From G020354785 sp964521285 (GTDB lineage: Bacteria > Bacteroidota > Bacteroidia > Bacteroidales > UBA10428), in the NCBI GenBank assembly GCA_964521285.1, contig CAZFQS010000007.1:62001-126000 (forward strand): a DNA stretch of 64,000 nucleotides, read 5' to 3'. This document shows positions 33,382 to 43,544 of this stretch, in pieces. The notes beneath the pieces were generated by a model that was not told the DNA's origin, did no database searches, and saw only the letters and a list, made by a program, of their open reading frames with translations. The translations under genes were made by a program, and so were the position numbers. Within the stretch, counting starts at the first letter, position 1, and each line of letters starts with the position of its first letter.

Positions 33382-35244
33382 TTATTTTATTTGCAGGTTC
33401 TCTGGAATTTCTGTTTTTTTAATTCTTATCTGCTCCGGGTTTATGCCAATTAAAATAAATTCTACTCTACGGTTATATTTTCTTCCTTCCGGATTATCCG
33501 AACCATCGGGATTAGTGTTAATTGCAATAAATCGGGTCTCACCAAAACCAATAGTTTTCAGTCTTTCAACATTTATTCCTTTGTTAAGGAGATAATTCAA
33601 TACAGATGATGCTCTTTTTTCAGACAATCTCTGGTTATATTCGCTGGGGCCTTTTGCATCGGCATGTCCATGTAATTCTGCCTTAATTGTTGTATAATCT
33701 TTTAAGAATGATGCAATTTTATCAAGTTTAACCTGACCTTTTTCAGTAAGTTCGTAACTGTCAAACTTAAAATATACAGGGCTAAGTTCAAATTCTATTA
33801 TCTTTAATTCAGCAGGTTCTTCTTCCTCGATAACTTCTTCTTCCTCTGCGATTTCTTCAACAACCTCTTCAGTTTTTTCCTCTTCAAGAGTGACTTTTTC
33901 TAATGTAAGATCCTCTTTTTCAACTTCATCTATTTCATCTGTAAGAATTTCTTCAGTTATTTCTTCTGCTGCTGTTGTTATTTTATAAATATCTTCCTTT
34001 CCGTAACCGTCTGGTTCCAATAATGCAAGATAAGCTACCTGTCCATTATTCCAGGGATAATAGAACAAATCATCATCTGTAGTATTTATTGGATAGCCCA
34101 GGTTCACAGCATCTGTCAGATTACCTTCATCATCAATACTTGCGACATATACATCGTAGCCCCCCATACTACTATGTCCCTGTGAACTGAAAAAAAGTGA
34201 TTTCCCATCCTCGGTAATGAAAGGGGTGTCTTCGTTTAATGCAGTATTAACAACACTACCTAAGTTCTCAGGATTATCCCATTCTCCTTCTTCATCAAGT
34301 ACAGATCTGTATATATCCATTTCACCGAGGCCCCCTCTTCTATTGCTTGTAAAAAATAATGTTTTACCATCTTTTGAGATACTTGCATGTGATTCCCAGT
34401 ACTTACTATTTACAGGTTTGGCAAGAGGCATGGATTTTGTCCATTGTTCATTTAAATAACTGCTTGTATAAATATCGCTGTTAAAATTATCTTCTTTTGT
34501 CAGAAAAAGCTGGGTGCCATCATATGATATTGATGAAACATATTGATCACCATCTGACTGAATTTGTGAAGTGATATTAACAGGTTCAGTCCATTGCCCG
34601 TCCTCAAAACGTGAGAAATAGACAGCATCATAAAAGGGCAGTTCATTCATATAGATTAATGTATTCCCATCTCCTGATATTACTGCTTTATAGTTTGAGG
34701 CGTTATTGTTTATCAGGTTACCCAGATTAGTTTTATGAATATCTATCGGATTTTCCAAATACTTTAATGCAACATTACAGGCATCAATTTGCTTATTGAT
34801 GTATTCAATGTTTGCTTTGTCTGAGGAAGGTAATAACTCTTTATACTTATTATAAGATTCAATTGCCTTGTCAAGGTTATTATTGACCCTATAAGCATTA
34901 CCCAGATAAAGATATGCATCCAGGGGCGCCTTTTTCTCCCTGAAAACACTTTCTCTGTTATTAAGCTTTGTATTTTTTATTGCTTCTTCCAAATAAGTAA
35001 TTGCCTTGTCTTTCTGTCCCGGAATGTTCAAGTAGCAAATACCTATTCTATAATTAATATTGGCATTATCTTCAAATCCGTTATTATATAATTCTAAAAA
35101 ATCGTATAAAGCATCAACATATTCTTCTTCAGCAAGAAAAAACTCGGCGTCAGAAAAATATAATCTTAAATCTTCATCTGATTTCTGGGCTATGATAGAT
35201 TTAAAGGAACATAATATTAATAATATTATAAATGTTAGTCTCAT
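33382..35244 (-). CDS. TPR-PD40-OmpA protein, array copy 3 (acidic linker form)
   Basis: This 620-residue secreted protein has a signal peptide (1-19), TPR-like region (25-165) and PD40 propeller (~180-425, with SKDGKTLFFTSNRRGG and FFSSQGHSSMGGYDVY). A very acidic Glu-rich linker (~430-490) follows, then a peptidoglycan-binding OmpA domain (~500-605: ELHGHADAKGPSEYNQRLSE, IGFGETRFIA, YNRRVEF). PorE of the type IX system has the same TPR-propeller-CRD-OmpA plan, but here the CRD is replaced by the linker. A TACATTTG -7 element lies at 35271-35278, so this copy may have its own promoter. Confidence 0.88.
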   Translation of the reverse strand: MRLTFIILLILCSFKSIIAQKSDEDLRLYFSDAEFFLAEEEYVDALYDFLELYNNGFEDNANINYRIGICYLNIPGQKDKAITYLEEAIKNTKLNNRESVFREKKAPLDAYLYLGNAYRVNNNLDKAIESYNKYKELLPSSDKANIEYINKQIDACNVALKYLENPIDIHKTNLGNLINNNASNYKAVISGDGNTLIYMNELPFYDAVYFSRFEDGQWTEPVNITSQIQSDGDQYVSSISYDGTQLFLTKEDNFNSDIYTSSYLNEQWTKSMPLAKPVNSKYWESHASISKDGKTLFFTSNRRGGLGEMDIYRSVLDEEGEWDNPENLGSVVNTALNEDTPFITEDGKSLFFSSQGHSSMGGYDVYVASIDDEGNLTDAVNLGYPINTTDDDLFYYPWNNGQVAYLALLEPDGYGKEDIYKITTAAEEITEEILTDEIDEVEKEDLTLEKVTLEEEKTEEVVEEIAEEEEVIEEEEPAELKIIEFELSPVYFKFDSYELTEKGQVKLDKIASFLKDYTTIKAELHGHADAKGPSEYNQRLSEKRASSVLNYLLNKGINVERLKTIGFGETRFIAINTNPDGSDNPEGRKYNRRVEFILIGINPEQIRIKKTEIPENLQIK

Positions 35245-35406
35245 AAAAATTAGATATTTAATTATTTAAACAAATGTAGTAATAATATATAATAACGACT
35301 GATAACTAAAATTAAATTATTAGGGTCTAACAAATTATGTGACTATTTAAATTTACAAAAAATAGATAAAAAAAATGGAATTTATTTTAAATATTGAGAG
35401 ATTATT

Positions 35407-37425
35407 TTAATCAATAGCCAGGTGATCAGGCACAGTAAAACTATGTATTAGTATTACATTTTCATCAGGATTAGTAATTTGTATCTCGACCCGGCGGTTA
35501 ATTTGTCTTCCTTCAGGGGTTGAATTAATGGCTTTGTGTCTGGTTTCCCCGAAGCCCTGAATTGTATAACGTTCAGATTCCAGATTATTTTTCCACAGGT
35601 AATTACCTACTGATTTTGACCTGTTTACAGAAAGTATTTGATTATATTGGCTTGGTCCGGTTGAATCTGTAAAACCATTAATCTGGATTAATAATTCCGG
35701 ATGGATTGTCAAAAATCGTATCAGCCGGTCAAGAAATTCCAAAGCTTCTTTATTTAAAGCATAACTGTCAAATGTGAAGAATATATCATCAATAAGAAAT
35801 GTATCTTTTCTGGTAACTAATTCAGCTTCAGGCTTAGTAGTTAATTCGACTTCAAGTTTGGAATTAATTATCAGTTCTTCTTCCGGGAAGTTCAATGGGA
35901 TGTTAATTTTCTGACTATCAAATTGTATGCCCTTACTGTTAAAGGTTAATTCATATTTCCCTGCCGGTATTTTATGTTCATACTTTCCTTCGCTGGTACA
36001 AAATTTTGTTATCAGCGTATCATTATTTTCAGTGTCTATAAATGTTACAGATATTTTATTCATTTCATATTCAATACTGTCAGTAGACTGCACTACTCCG
36101 CTAATTTTGTATTTTACAGGATTTGCTGTTGATAAAATTTCATATCTATAAATGTCCTGATTTATCAATTCTCCATTTGTAAATTTTGAATGATATCCAT
36201 TATTGCCATTATTAACAGGATAAAAGAAAACATCGTCATCAGTTGTATTTACAGGATATCCAATGTTTATCGGGTAATTCCATTCGCCATTTTCGGATAA
36301 TTCCGAATAGAACAAATCGTATCCTCCCATATTATAGTGTCCCTGAGAACTAAAATAAAGTCTTTTCCAGTTTTCAGTAACAAATGGTGATTCTTCATCA
36401 AAGACAGTATTTATTACAGGTCCTAAATTCACTGGAGGGCTCCATTCGCCGTTTTTATCCAATACCGATTTATAAATATCAAGACCTCCATAACCTCCAA
36501 TTCTGTTACTTGTGAAAAACAGGACTTCTCCTTCAGACGACAAACTTGCATTTGTTTCATTATATGTGGTATTAATATGATCATTTAACCTGGTTATTCT
36601 TGACCATTTACCGTTATTTAGTATTGATTGAAAAATATCACCACTCGTAAGTGGATTATAAGCATATAGCAGTATTCTATCTCCATTTTTTGATATTCCA
36701 ACTATATTAAATTCTCCATCTGATTTTATTTTAGGTGTTAGATTTACAGGTTTCATCCATGATCCGTCAGATTTAACCGATTGCATTACTGCATCATAAA
36801 ATTTCAACCTATCCATATAAAAAATTACGGACCCATCTGCAGTTACTAAAGGATTAAAATTTGAAAAATGAGAATTAATTATCTCATCAAGTTTTTCTTC
36901 CTTAATGTTTATGGGTTTATTGATCAGTTCCTGGGCGTTTATACAACGTTTTATTTGCATGTCTACTATCTCTCTGTTTTCCAGATCATCTGTATCAAGG
37001 GAATCTTTAATAATGTTGAAAGTCTCAATTGCCTTATCTAACTTATTGTGAAGGCGATAAGCAATAGCCAGAAAGTAAATGGAGCTTAAAGGAGCGTTGG
37101 ATTCTTCAAGTTCATTTTTATAATGTATTTTTGAAGCTTTTTCAACTGCCTCTTGTAAATAAGGTAATGCCTTTAGTTTCTGGCCCTGGATATGTAAATA
37201 ACATTTACCTATCTTATATTTTATATTTGATGTATTATATCCTTTTTCCAGGAGCATTTCGTAAAGTGGAAGTGCTTCATTATACTCTTCTGAAAAAATG
37301 TATTCTTCTGCTTCATCATAAATATCTTCATGTGATGGCCAAAACTGACCAAACAAGAAAAAGCATGATAATGATAAAATTATAAATAGAATGCTTTTTT
37401 TATAACAAGCAAATAATTTAATCAT
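35407..37425 (-). CDS. TPR-PD40-CRD-OmpA protein, array copy 2 (PorE-like architecture)
   Basis: This 672-residue secreted protein has a signal peptide (1-26), TPR-like helices (33-170) and PD40 propeller (~185-440, with FFTSNRIGGYGGLDIYKS and YFSSQGHYNMGGYDLFYS). A carboxypeptidase-regulatory-like beta domain follows (~450-525, GKYEHKIPAGKYELTF), then an OmpA domain (~545-655: GFTDSTGPSQYNQILSVNRS, QGFGETRHKAIN, NRRVEI). This is the domain order of PorE, a periplasmic T9SS component anchored to peptidoglycan. It follows copy 1 by 19 bp, so the two are very probably co-transcribed. Confidence 0.9.
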   Translation of the reverse strand: MIKLFACYKKSILFIILSLSCFFLFGQFWPSHEDIYDEAEEYIFSEEYNEALPLYEMLLEKGYNTSNIKYKIGKCYLHIQGQKLKALPYLQEAVEKASKIHYKNELEESNAPLSSIYFLAIAYRLHNKLDKAIETFNIIKDSLDTDDLENREIVDMQIKRCINAQELINKPINIKEEKLDEIINSHFSNFNPLVTADGSVIFYMDRLKFYDAVMQSVKSDGSWMKPVNLTPKIKSDGEFNIVGISKNGDRILLYAYNPLTSGDIFQSILNNGKWSRITRLNDHINTTYNETNASLSSEGEVLFFTSNRIGGYGGLDIYKSVLDKNGEWSPPVNLGPVINTVFDEESPFVTENWKRLYFSSQGHYNMGGYDLFYSELSENGEWNYPINIGYPVNTTDDDVFFYPVNNGNNGYHSKFTNGELINQDIYRYEILSTANPVKYKISGVVQSTDSIEYEMNKISVTFIDTENNDTLITKFCTSEGKYEHKIPAGKYELTFNSKGIQFDSQKINIPLNFPEEELIINSKLEVELTTKPEAELVTRKDTFLIDDIFFTFDSYALNKEALEFLDRLIRFLTIHPELLIQINGFTDSTGPSQYNQILSVNRSKSVGNYLWKNNLESERYTIQGFGETRHKAINSTPEGRQINRRVEIQITNPDENVILIHSFTVPDHLAID

Positions 37426-37444
37426 AGGTTACAATTATTTTATG

Positions 37445-40321
37445 CTATTTTTTATTTTTTTTCCGGATTATAACAAATACAATGAAAAGTAAAATTATGC
37501 CAATTACAACAACAAAGGGAATAAGTAACTTATAATTAGCCTTTTTATATATTCTGTCGTAGTCTTTTGTCAGATCCTTAACATCGAATCCTTTCATAAA
37601 GATAACTTTTAATAGAAGATTTAAGATATCAGTCTCACTATATGAATATTTATCCGTATGTCCTATAAGATATTTTATCAGTTCAAGGGCTTTTGAAAAT
37701 TGACCTGTATCTAAATCTTCAAGAGCTTTTTTAATTTCACTATCAGCATGTTTCATAAGAATATTTACAAATTCTTCAAGACTTTCAGGAGCTATCAAAT
37801 CAATTAACAATTGGTATACAGCTTCCCTGTTATAATCTTTTAATCTTGCCTGTGCAATTAAATATTCTAACAAATTTGTAAATGTTGAAATGTTCTTTTC
37901 TCTTATATCCAGGTTTTGAATAACTGATTTAAGATTTCCGGTTGCATTTTTCTCTAAATATCTCAGAAATAAATCGACGTTCTTATAAGAATCTGTTTTT
38001 ATACTAATCAATAATTCCATCATGTCGTTATCGGAATAGCCACTGCTTAAACCTTTATCCCACAAGTAATTCAGCAAATCCCCGGATGTATAAATATCCT
38101 TCTTTTGCGAATCAAAACCGATTAAAATATTTGTTAGATTTTCATTCTGCATTAATAGTATGCTTTGATAAATAAAATCAATATCAAGCTCTGATGATAA
38201 ATAATCCATAAATAATTTATTTACTTCACTGGCATCAAATTTTTCTTTGGTTGCTTCATCTGAGAGGTAATTATATAGATCAGTTATACTAGTGATATTG
38301 ACTTTTTCCCAGTTAATGTCTTCAAGGTATTCTTTTAAATCGCCTTCGGCAAATTGAATAATTTTTAATAATTCTTCAGTACTTACTTTTTCTGTAATTT
38401 CATCAGCAGGTTTGACGGAAGTCTCCTCAATTACAGGAGTGTATTCAACGGTTACATCGTGGGTATTTGTAATGCCATTATCATTTGTCAATTTGAAGGT
38501 TAATAGATTAGTTCCTTGTTCAGGTTTGAACTGATATACGAATTTTTTTCTTTTAATTTCAAAATTTTCTCTATTTATAAGAATTCCATTATTATAAATT
38601 TCAATAATAAGATTTGTATTTTTTTCCAGATTTAGTCTAATTGGTATAATTTCATCTGAACTGACTATATAGTTATCTTTTTTAATCTCTAATTCAGGAA
38701 TACTGGTTAATTTCACATCTTCTTCCGTAGTTATTTCCTTCAGTTCAGCAATGAGTTCTGTTTTGATTTCTATTTCATTATCAGGATGGTCTATTGGAAT
38801 AGATATTTCCTTAGATGTCGTTTTTACTCCATAACCTTCTGTAACTATCCTGAAATCACCCTGAGTAGCATTAAGTGTATATGAGCCATCATCATTAATA
38901 CTGGTTTCGTCAATTGTCTTATTAGTATATTTTTCAATTAGTTTTATCTTTATTTCATCGTAATTAGTTTTGATATCGGCACCTTTTTCTGCCTTGCCCA
39001 GTAAAATAAATTTTCTTGGGTGTCTTTCAGAAAATACTTCAACTTTGAATATATCATTTAACCCATATACTTCATCGGGTTTATATATTGAATAATATGC
39101 ATATTGATCATCTTTTCCCGGAGCAAAGAAAAGATCATCACCTGTAGTATTAACAGGGGGCCCCAGATTTACAGGAGTACTCCACCTGCCATTTTCTGAA
39201 AGTGTACTGTAAAATATGTCATAACCTCCCATATTATAGTGTCCAAGGGAACTGAAATATAAAGTTTTACCATCTGTGGTTATAAAAGGAGTATCTTCGT
39301 TATATATTGAGTTAATAACATTTCCAAGATTTTCTGCCGGCCCCCAGTCTCCGTTATCTGTTTTTTCTGATTTATAAATATCCAGACCGCCGTACCCACC
39401 TTTACGATTACTTGTGAAATAAAGGGTTTTTCCGTCAGAGGATATTGAGGCGTGTGATTCCCAGTATTTTGTATTTATATTGTCATTTAGTTTTTGAAGT
39501 TTTGACCATTTACCATCTATTAATTTGCTGGCATATATATTACCGTCGTATCCATCGCTTCTATATGCAAATATTTCATCTCCTTTATAAGATATGCCTG
39601 TAGAATAGGAATTTCCATCCAGCGCAAACTCAGGAGTCAGATTAACAGGATAGGCCCATTTACCGCTATCTTTTTTAGAATAGAAAATTGCATCGTAAAA
39701 TATCAATTTTCTAGTGTATACCATAGATGCTCCGTCACCAGAAATAACAGGATTTATATCAGAGTACTGGCTATTAATTATATCACCCAGGTTTTCTGAA
39801 ATAACATATTTTGGATTAGCTTTTAACTTAAAAGCTATTTCACAAGCTTTTATTTGTCTCTTTACTAATTCCTCATCATAAATTTCAGGATTTAATATCT
39901 CTAAAAATTCTTTGTATCTGTCTATTGCTTCATCCAGCCTGTCATTTATCCTATATGCAGTTCCAAGGAAGTAAAGTGCTTCAGGAGGTGCTTTTCGTTC
40001 TTTAAGTGAGCTCGGATTGCATTTTTGGTCGATATTCTCGGCAGCTTTTAACAGGTAACTAATAGATTTATTTTTCAGATAAGGATCATTTAAATAGCAT
40101 ATTCCAATTTTGAAACTGATATTGTAATTTTCAGGATCTTCAGCCAGTAATTGCTGATATAAAGGAAGAGCATCTTTATATTCCTCAAACAAATAATAAG
40201 ACCCTGCTTCGAGAAATAAGCTTTTAGTATCGGAGGCAGGTTGACTGTAAATTGCTAAGGAAAATGATAATACAAACAGTAATTTGCCAATAATTTTAAG
40301 GTAATGCTTATTAATGTTCAT
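37445..40321 (-). CDS. TPR-PD40 protein with helical repeats and C-terminal membrane anchor, array copy 1
   Basis: The gene encodes 958 residues from the ATG at 40321 (a TTG one codon earlier is in frame but less likely). Order, numbered from that TTG: signal peptide (to ~27), TPR-like helices (32-165), PD40 propeller (~190-430, with YFTSNRKGGYGGLDIYKS and YFSSLGHYNMGGYDIFYS), CRD-like beta domain (~438-530) and an Ig-like module (~545-628). Four helical repeats of ~65-70 residues follow (~650-920, motif FTNLLEYL...YNREAVYQLLIDLI), then one transmembrane helix (932-953) and a basic tail RKKNKK. No OmpA domain is present. The propeller would be periplasmic with an inner-membrane anchor. I do not recognise the repeat family. 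Confidence 0.87.
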   Translation of the reverse strand: MNINKHYLKIIGKLLFVLSFSLAIYSQPASDTKSLFLEAGSYYLFEEYKDALPLYQQLLAEDPENYNISFKIGICYLNDPYLKNKSISYLLKAAENIDQKCNPSSLKERKAPPEALYFLGTAYRINDRLDEAIDRYKEFLEILNPEIYDEELVKRQIKACEIAFKLKANPKYVISENLGDIINSQYSDINPVISGDGASMVYTRKLIFYDAIFYSKKDSGKWAYPVNLTPEFALDGNSYSTGISYKGDEIFAYRSDGYDGNIYASKLIDGKWSKLQKLNDNINTKYWESHASISSDGKTLYFTSNRKGGYGGLDIYKSEKTDNGDWGPAENLGNVINSIYNEDTPFITTDGKTLYFSSLGHYNMGGYDIFYSTLSENGRWSTPVNLGPPVNTTGDDLFFAPGKDDQYAYYSIYKPDEVYGLNDIFKVEVFSERHPRKFILLGKAEKGADIKTNYDEIKIKLIEKYTNKTIDETSINDDGSYTLNATQGDFRIVTEGYGVKTTSKEISIPIDHPDNEIEIKTELIAELKEITTEEDVKLTSIPELEIKKDNYIVSSDEIIPIRLNLEKNTNLIIEIYNNGILINRENFEIKRKKFVYQFKPEQGTNLLTFKLTNDNGITNTHDVTVEYTPVIEETSVKPADEITEKVSTEELLKIIQFAEGDLKEYLEDINWEKVNITSITDLYNYLSDEATKEKFDASEVNKLFMDYLSSELDIDFIYQSILLMQNENLTNILIGFDSQKKDIYTSGDLLNYLWDKGLSSGYSDNDMMELLISIKTDSYKNVDLFLRYLEKNATGNLKSVIQNLDIREKNISTFTNLLEYLIAQARLKDYNREAVYQLLIDLIAPESLEEFVNILMKHADSEIKKALEDLDTGQFSKALELIKYLIGHTDKYSYSETDILNLLLKVIFMKGFDVKDLTKDYDRIYKKANYKLLIPFVVVIGIILLFIVFVIIRKKNKK

Positions 40322-40614
40322 CAAATTCTTTTCTTATAAAACAAATTTAACAATAAAATTCAAATAACTAAAAATGATTACTTGGATACTAATTCTATTA
40401 ATAAAGGTAAATATAAAAACTATTAATATAGTGAGTAAAAACATTTATGGACAGTCTAATAAGAAATAAAGGTGGTAAAAATAGAAATATTACTGCCAGT
40501 ACTGTGAAATTAAAAGATTAACAATAAATTCGGAGATATAAATATCCGATTTTATAGATTTACGGAATTGTTAATAATTAAAATTTATCTGGTTGTCAGA
40601 AATGATTTGAATAT

Positions 40615-42576
40615 TCAGGTAATTTTTCGTCCCAGGCAGGAAAAGCCTTTAAACAGTATAGACAAGTCATTAATAATTTTATAATCCTTTGCATATAGCA
40701 TATTTACTTTTTCTATTAATTTTTTATTGGTTATCTTCCTGTTAAGTCCATCTAAAGGTGATAGAATTCCTTTTTTTAAATTTGGAAGGTTAGTATGTAT
40801 TCCTCCTGTAGTCCCGTAATAGCCAACAAAAGAATAAATACCGAGCAACACAGCAAAAACATTTACGACATATCGCGCAGGATTTTTAACAAAGAATATT
40901 GAAACCGGACAACCGGCAATTAAAATCAGGGAAATGCAAATGTCAAGCATTCTTTTTTTCCTCCTGTTAAGACTTCTCGAAATGGTATTAAAATTAACAA
41001 TATAGAGGTCTCCTGCAGTATTAATTGAATTGCTGCCTATTACTGAAAGACTTTCAGGAGGAGCAATTTTAAAATCTATATTTTTATCAGTAAATTGAAG
41101 CATTGTTTTAATTATGCTCTGGGAAGTCATATCTTTTGCGCAGAATATTAGTTCATCAACCTTATTAATTTCGACAATATCTCTAATCTGGGTTATATTA
41201 CCGATAAAATCTGATTTTAGGCTTTTTTCATCCGGACTCACAATACCAATTAATTCGGGTTTAATCTGAGTTTGTTTTAAAATTGAATAAACCCGGCTAC
41301 TTTCCTTTTTATTTCCAATTATTATTATTCTTCTTCTTTTTTTAAGAATTTCAAATTTAAAATTCTTTTTGTCCACAAAGTATAACATAAGTCTGATTCC
41401 AATGGTTGAAATGAGAGTCCAGATTGTCCCAAATAGTATCAGGGCTCTGGAGAACCTGAGATTTTCAGGTAATAAAGCATAAATAATCAGGATAAAAAAG
41501 GTGCCGAATATAACACCCCGGAATAATGCTCCAATTTTTACAAGTTTTTCATATCCACCTGAAAGAAATATTGATATAATCCATACTAAAATATAAGCGG
41601 GTACTACTAAATTAAGATATTCCTCCGGATAACTTCTTTCAATAATATTACCCCATAAAGGTGAGATAAGATAATAAGCAAGATAAATCATTAAAACATT
41701 AAGGATCGGATTTACTGTGGTGATTATTGATCGCCGGAGGATAGCAAATACTGCACGAAAATATATGGCAATATTTATTAACAAACTGAAAAAACTTGCA
41801 TTTTTCCTGGAGAAATGTTTTTTTGCAAAAATTATCATAGCATTATAGAATAACACAACGTAGTTAATGCTTCCTTTTTTTGTACTTTCTCCTTTATAAT
41901 GTATTATTGTTGTTTTGGGGAAATAATAGTTTTTATATCCGGCTAATTTTATTCGATAAGATAAGTCAATATCTTCTCCATACATAAAGAAATCTTCATC
42001 TAATAAGCCTATCTCAATAAGTAATTTTGTTCTGACAAGAATAAATGCACCAGTCAGGACATCAACTTCATGAATTTTTTCTTTATCAAGGTATCCAAGA
42101 TGATATTGTCCGAATCTCCTTGATTTGCCAAATAATGCTGATAATCCGAAAATCTTATAAAAGGCAACAGATGGAGTTGGGAGGGAACGTTTTGATTCAG
42201 GGAGATAATTACCTTTTCCGTCGATCATTTTAACACCCAGGCTCCCGGCATCATCATGAGTTTCCATAAATTCCAGACATTTCTCAAATGTATCTTCTTC
42301 AACAACTGTATCCGGATTTAATATCAGCACATATTTACCGGTTGCTTTTTTAATGGCCTGATTATTTGCTTTGGCAAATCCAACATTTTTTTTATTTTCA
42401 ATAAGATTTACTTCAGGAAATTTGTCTCTGATCATCAAACATGAGCCATCAACAGAATTATTATCAACAACAAATATTTCGGACTTAATATTTCTTGATG
42501 AATTCAGAACAGAATGTAAACACTGTTCAAGGAAATATTTAACATTATAGTTTACTATTATTACTGAAAGATCCAT
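40615..42576 (-). CDS. GT2 glycosyltransferase fused to a truncated polyprenyl sugar-phosphotransferase-like region
   Basis: This 653-residue protein starts with a GT-A domain (1-250) like rhamnosyltransferases: SVIIVNYNVKYFLEQCL, LNPDTVVEEDTF and FFMYGEDIDLSYRIKLAGYK. Four or so membrane helices follow (~260-400), then a nucleotide-binding-like domain (RRRIIIIGNKKESSRV, ~410-530), as in undecaprenyl-phosphate glucose phosphotransferases. The C-terminus shows only the edges of the bacterial sugar transferase domain (KRMLDICISLILI, then SFVGYY and LPNLKKGILSP). The central catalytic segment (KFRTM-type, ~80 residues) is absent, so phosphotransferase activity is unlikely. Probably involved in surface polysaccharide synthesis. 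Confidence 0.82.
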   Translation of the reverse strand: MDLSVIIVNYNVKYFLEQCLHSVLNSSRNIKSEIFVVDNNSVDGSCLMIRDKFPEVNLIENKKNVGFAKANNQAIKKATGKYVLILNPDTVVEEDTFEKCLEFMETHDDAGSLGVKMIDGKGNYLPESKRSLPTPSVAFYKIFGLSALFGKSRRFGQYHLGYLDKEKIHEVDVLTGAFILVRTKLLIEIGLLDEDFFMYGEDIDLSYRIKLAGYKNYYFPKTTIIHYKGESTKKGSINYVVLFYNAMIIFAKKHFSRKNASFFSLLINIAIYFRAVFAILRRSIITTVNPILNVLMIYLAYYLISPLWGNIIERSYPEEYLNLVVPAYILVWIISIFLSGGYEKLVKIGALFRGVIFGTFFILIIYALLPENLRFSRALILFGTIWTLISTIGIRLMLYFVDKKNFKFEILKKRRRIIIIGNKKESSRVYSILKQTQIKPELIGIVSPDEKSLKSDFIGNITQIRDIVEINKVDELIFCAKDMTSQSIIKTMLQFTDKNIDFKIAPPESLSVIGSNSINTAGDLYIVNFNTISRSLNRRKKRMLDICISLILIAGCPVSIFFVKNPARYVVNVFAVLLGIYSFVGYYGTTGGIHTNLPNLKKGILSPLDGLNRKITNKKLIEKVNMLYAKDYKIINDLSILFKGFSCLGRKIT

Positions 42577-42596
42577 GTATTATTAAACAAAGAAAT

Positions 42597-42604
42597 CAAA
42601 TTTA
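42597..42604 (-). promoter_or_regulatory. -7 element upstream of the GT2 fusion gene
   Basis: On the minus strand this reads TAAATTTG, matching TAnnTTTG, 21 bp before the start codon. No TTG at 19 bp was found, so it is tentative. Confidence 0.3.
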
Positions 42605-42658
42605 TAATATTTTTAATATAGATAAATTTTATTGTATTAAAAAAAGAGGTTTGTAAGA

Positions 42659-43396
42659 TTATTTAGGCAGGTTTTTTGCACACTCCATAAATGCCATTCT
42701 ACATGCATTTTTATCTCCTAAAGAACAAGCTTTGTGAAAATAAGGGCAGGCGCTTTCTTTATCTTCCAAACGATAATAAGACATTCCTAAATTAAAAAAT
42801 GTAACAGGATTATCATGACTTAGATTTATGGCTTGTTTAAAATCATTAACTGCCAGATTGTAATCTTTCAGTTCGTAATAAACCATACCTCTGCTATGGT
42901 ATGCACTGGCATTTGTGCTATTTAATTCAATTGATTTGGTCAGATCTTCTATGGCCAATTCATACTCCTGGAGATTAGTATTTGCTACAGCCCTGTTTAG
43001 GTAAACCTTATAAAAATCAACAGGTTGTTCCAGTTCAAAAATTTTGTTAAAATCATTTATAGCTTTATAATACTTTTTTCTTGAGATATTTATTAATCCC
43101 CTTAAATAGTATAACTCGCTTTCAGCCGGAAATTCAATAATAGCCTCATTGACACATTTTGATGCTTCCTTGATTTCATTCATCTGATAGTAAATATTTA
43201 CTCTTTTCTCCAAGGCCATGACATTCCCCGGAGATAACACTAATGCATTTTCAACTTTTCTTAGTGCTTCACTAAAATTAGATTTCTCGAGCTCTGCATC
43301 GGCTTCCTGCAACAATATATTAATTCTGGGATTGTCTTGTGTTAATGCTTCCAGATTAACAAAGAATATAATCAGAATAACAAAGGCTGGTTTCAT
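42659..43396 (-). CDS. Secreted tetratricopeptide repeat protein
   Basis: This 245-residue protein has a signal peptide (1-19, ending LEALTQ) and about six TPR units. Clear examples are NASAYHSRGMVYYELKDYNL and NPVTFFNLGMSYYRLEDKES. The end CPYFHKACSLGDKNACRMAF resembles a Sel1-like cysteine-bearing helix pair. TPR proteins are scaffolds; the partner is unknown. It lies 83 bp upstream of the glycosyltransferase on the same strand. Confidence 0.85.
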   Translation of the reverse strand: MKPAFVILIIFFVNLEALTQDNPRINILLQEADAELEKSNFSEALRKVENALVLSPGNVMALEKRVNIYYQMNEIKEASKCVNEAIIEFPAESELYYLRGLINISRKKYYKAINDFNKIFELEQPVDFYKVYLNRAVANTNLQEYELAIEDLTKSIELNSTNASAYHSRGMVYYELKDYNLAVNDFKQAINLSHDNPVTFFNLGMSYYRLEDKESACPYFHKACSLGDKNACRMAFMECAKNLPK

Positions 43397-43544
43397 ATAA
43401 CCTTCAAATATATAGGATTAATTTATTGTTCTAATTTAAAAATTATGGTATTGTATAACAATAAAACTTGCAGTTATTTATAAACTTCACTAAAAATTTA
43501 TCAGAAATTTTATACAGAAAATCAAGAATGTTCTTCTGAATTTA

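Noticed and set aside
40447..40521. 24-codon plus-strand frame (MDSLIRNKGGKNRN...)
   Set aside because: It is short, has no convincing promoter or ribosome site, and resembles no known peptide; a bacteriocin-like precursor was considered but lacks partner genes.
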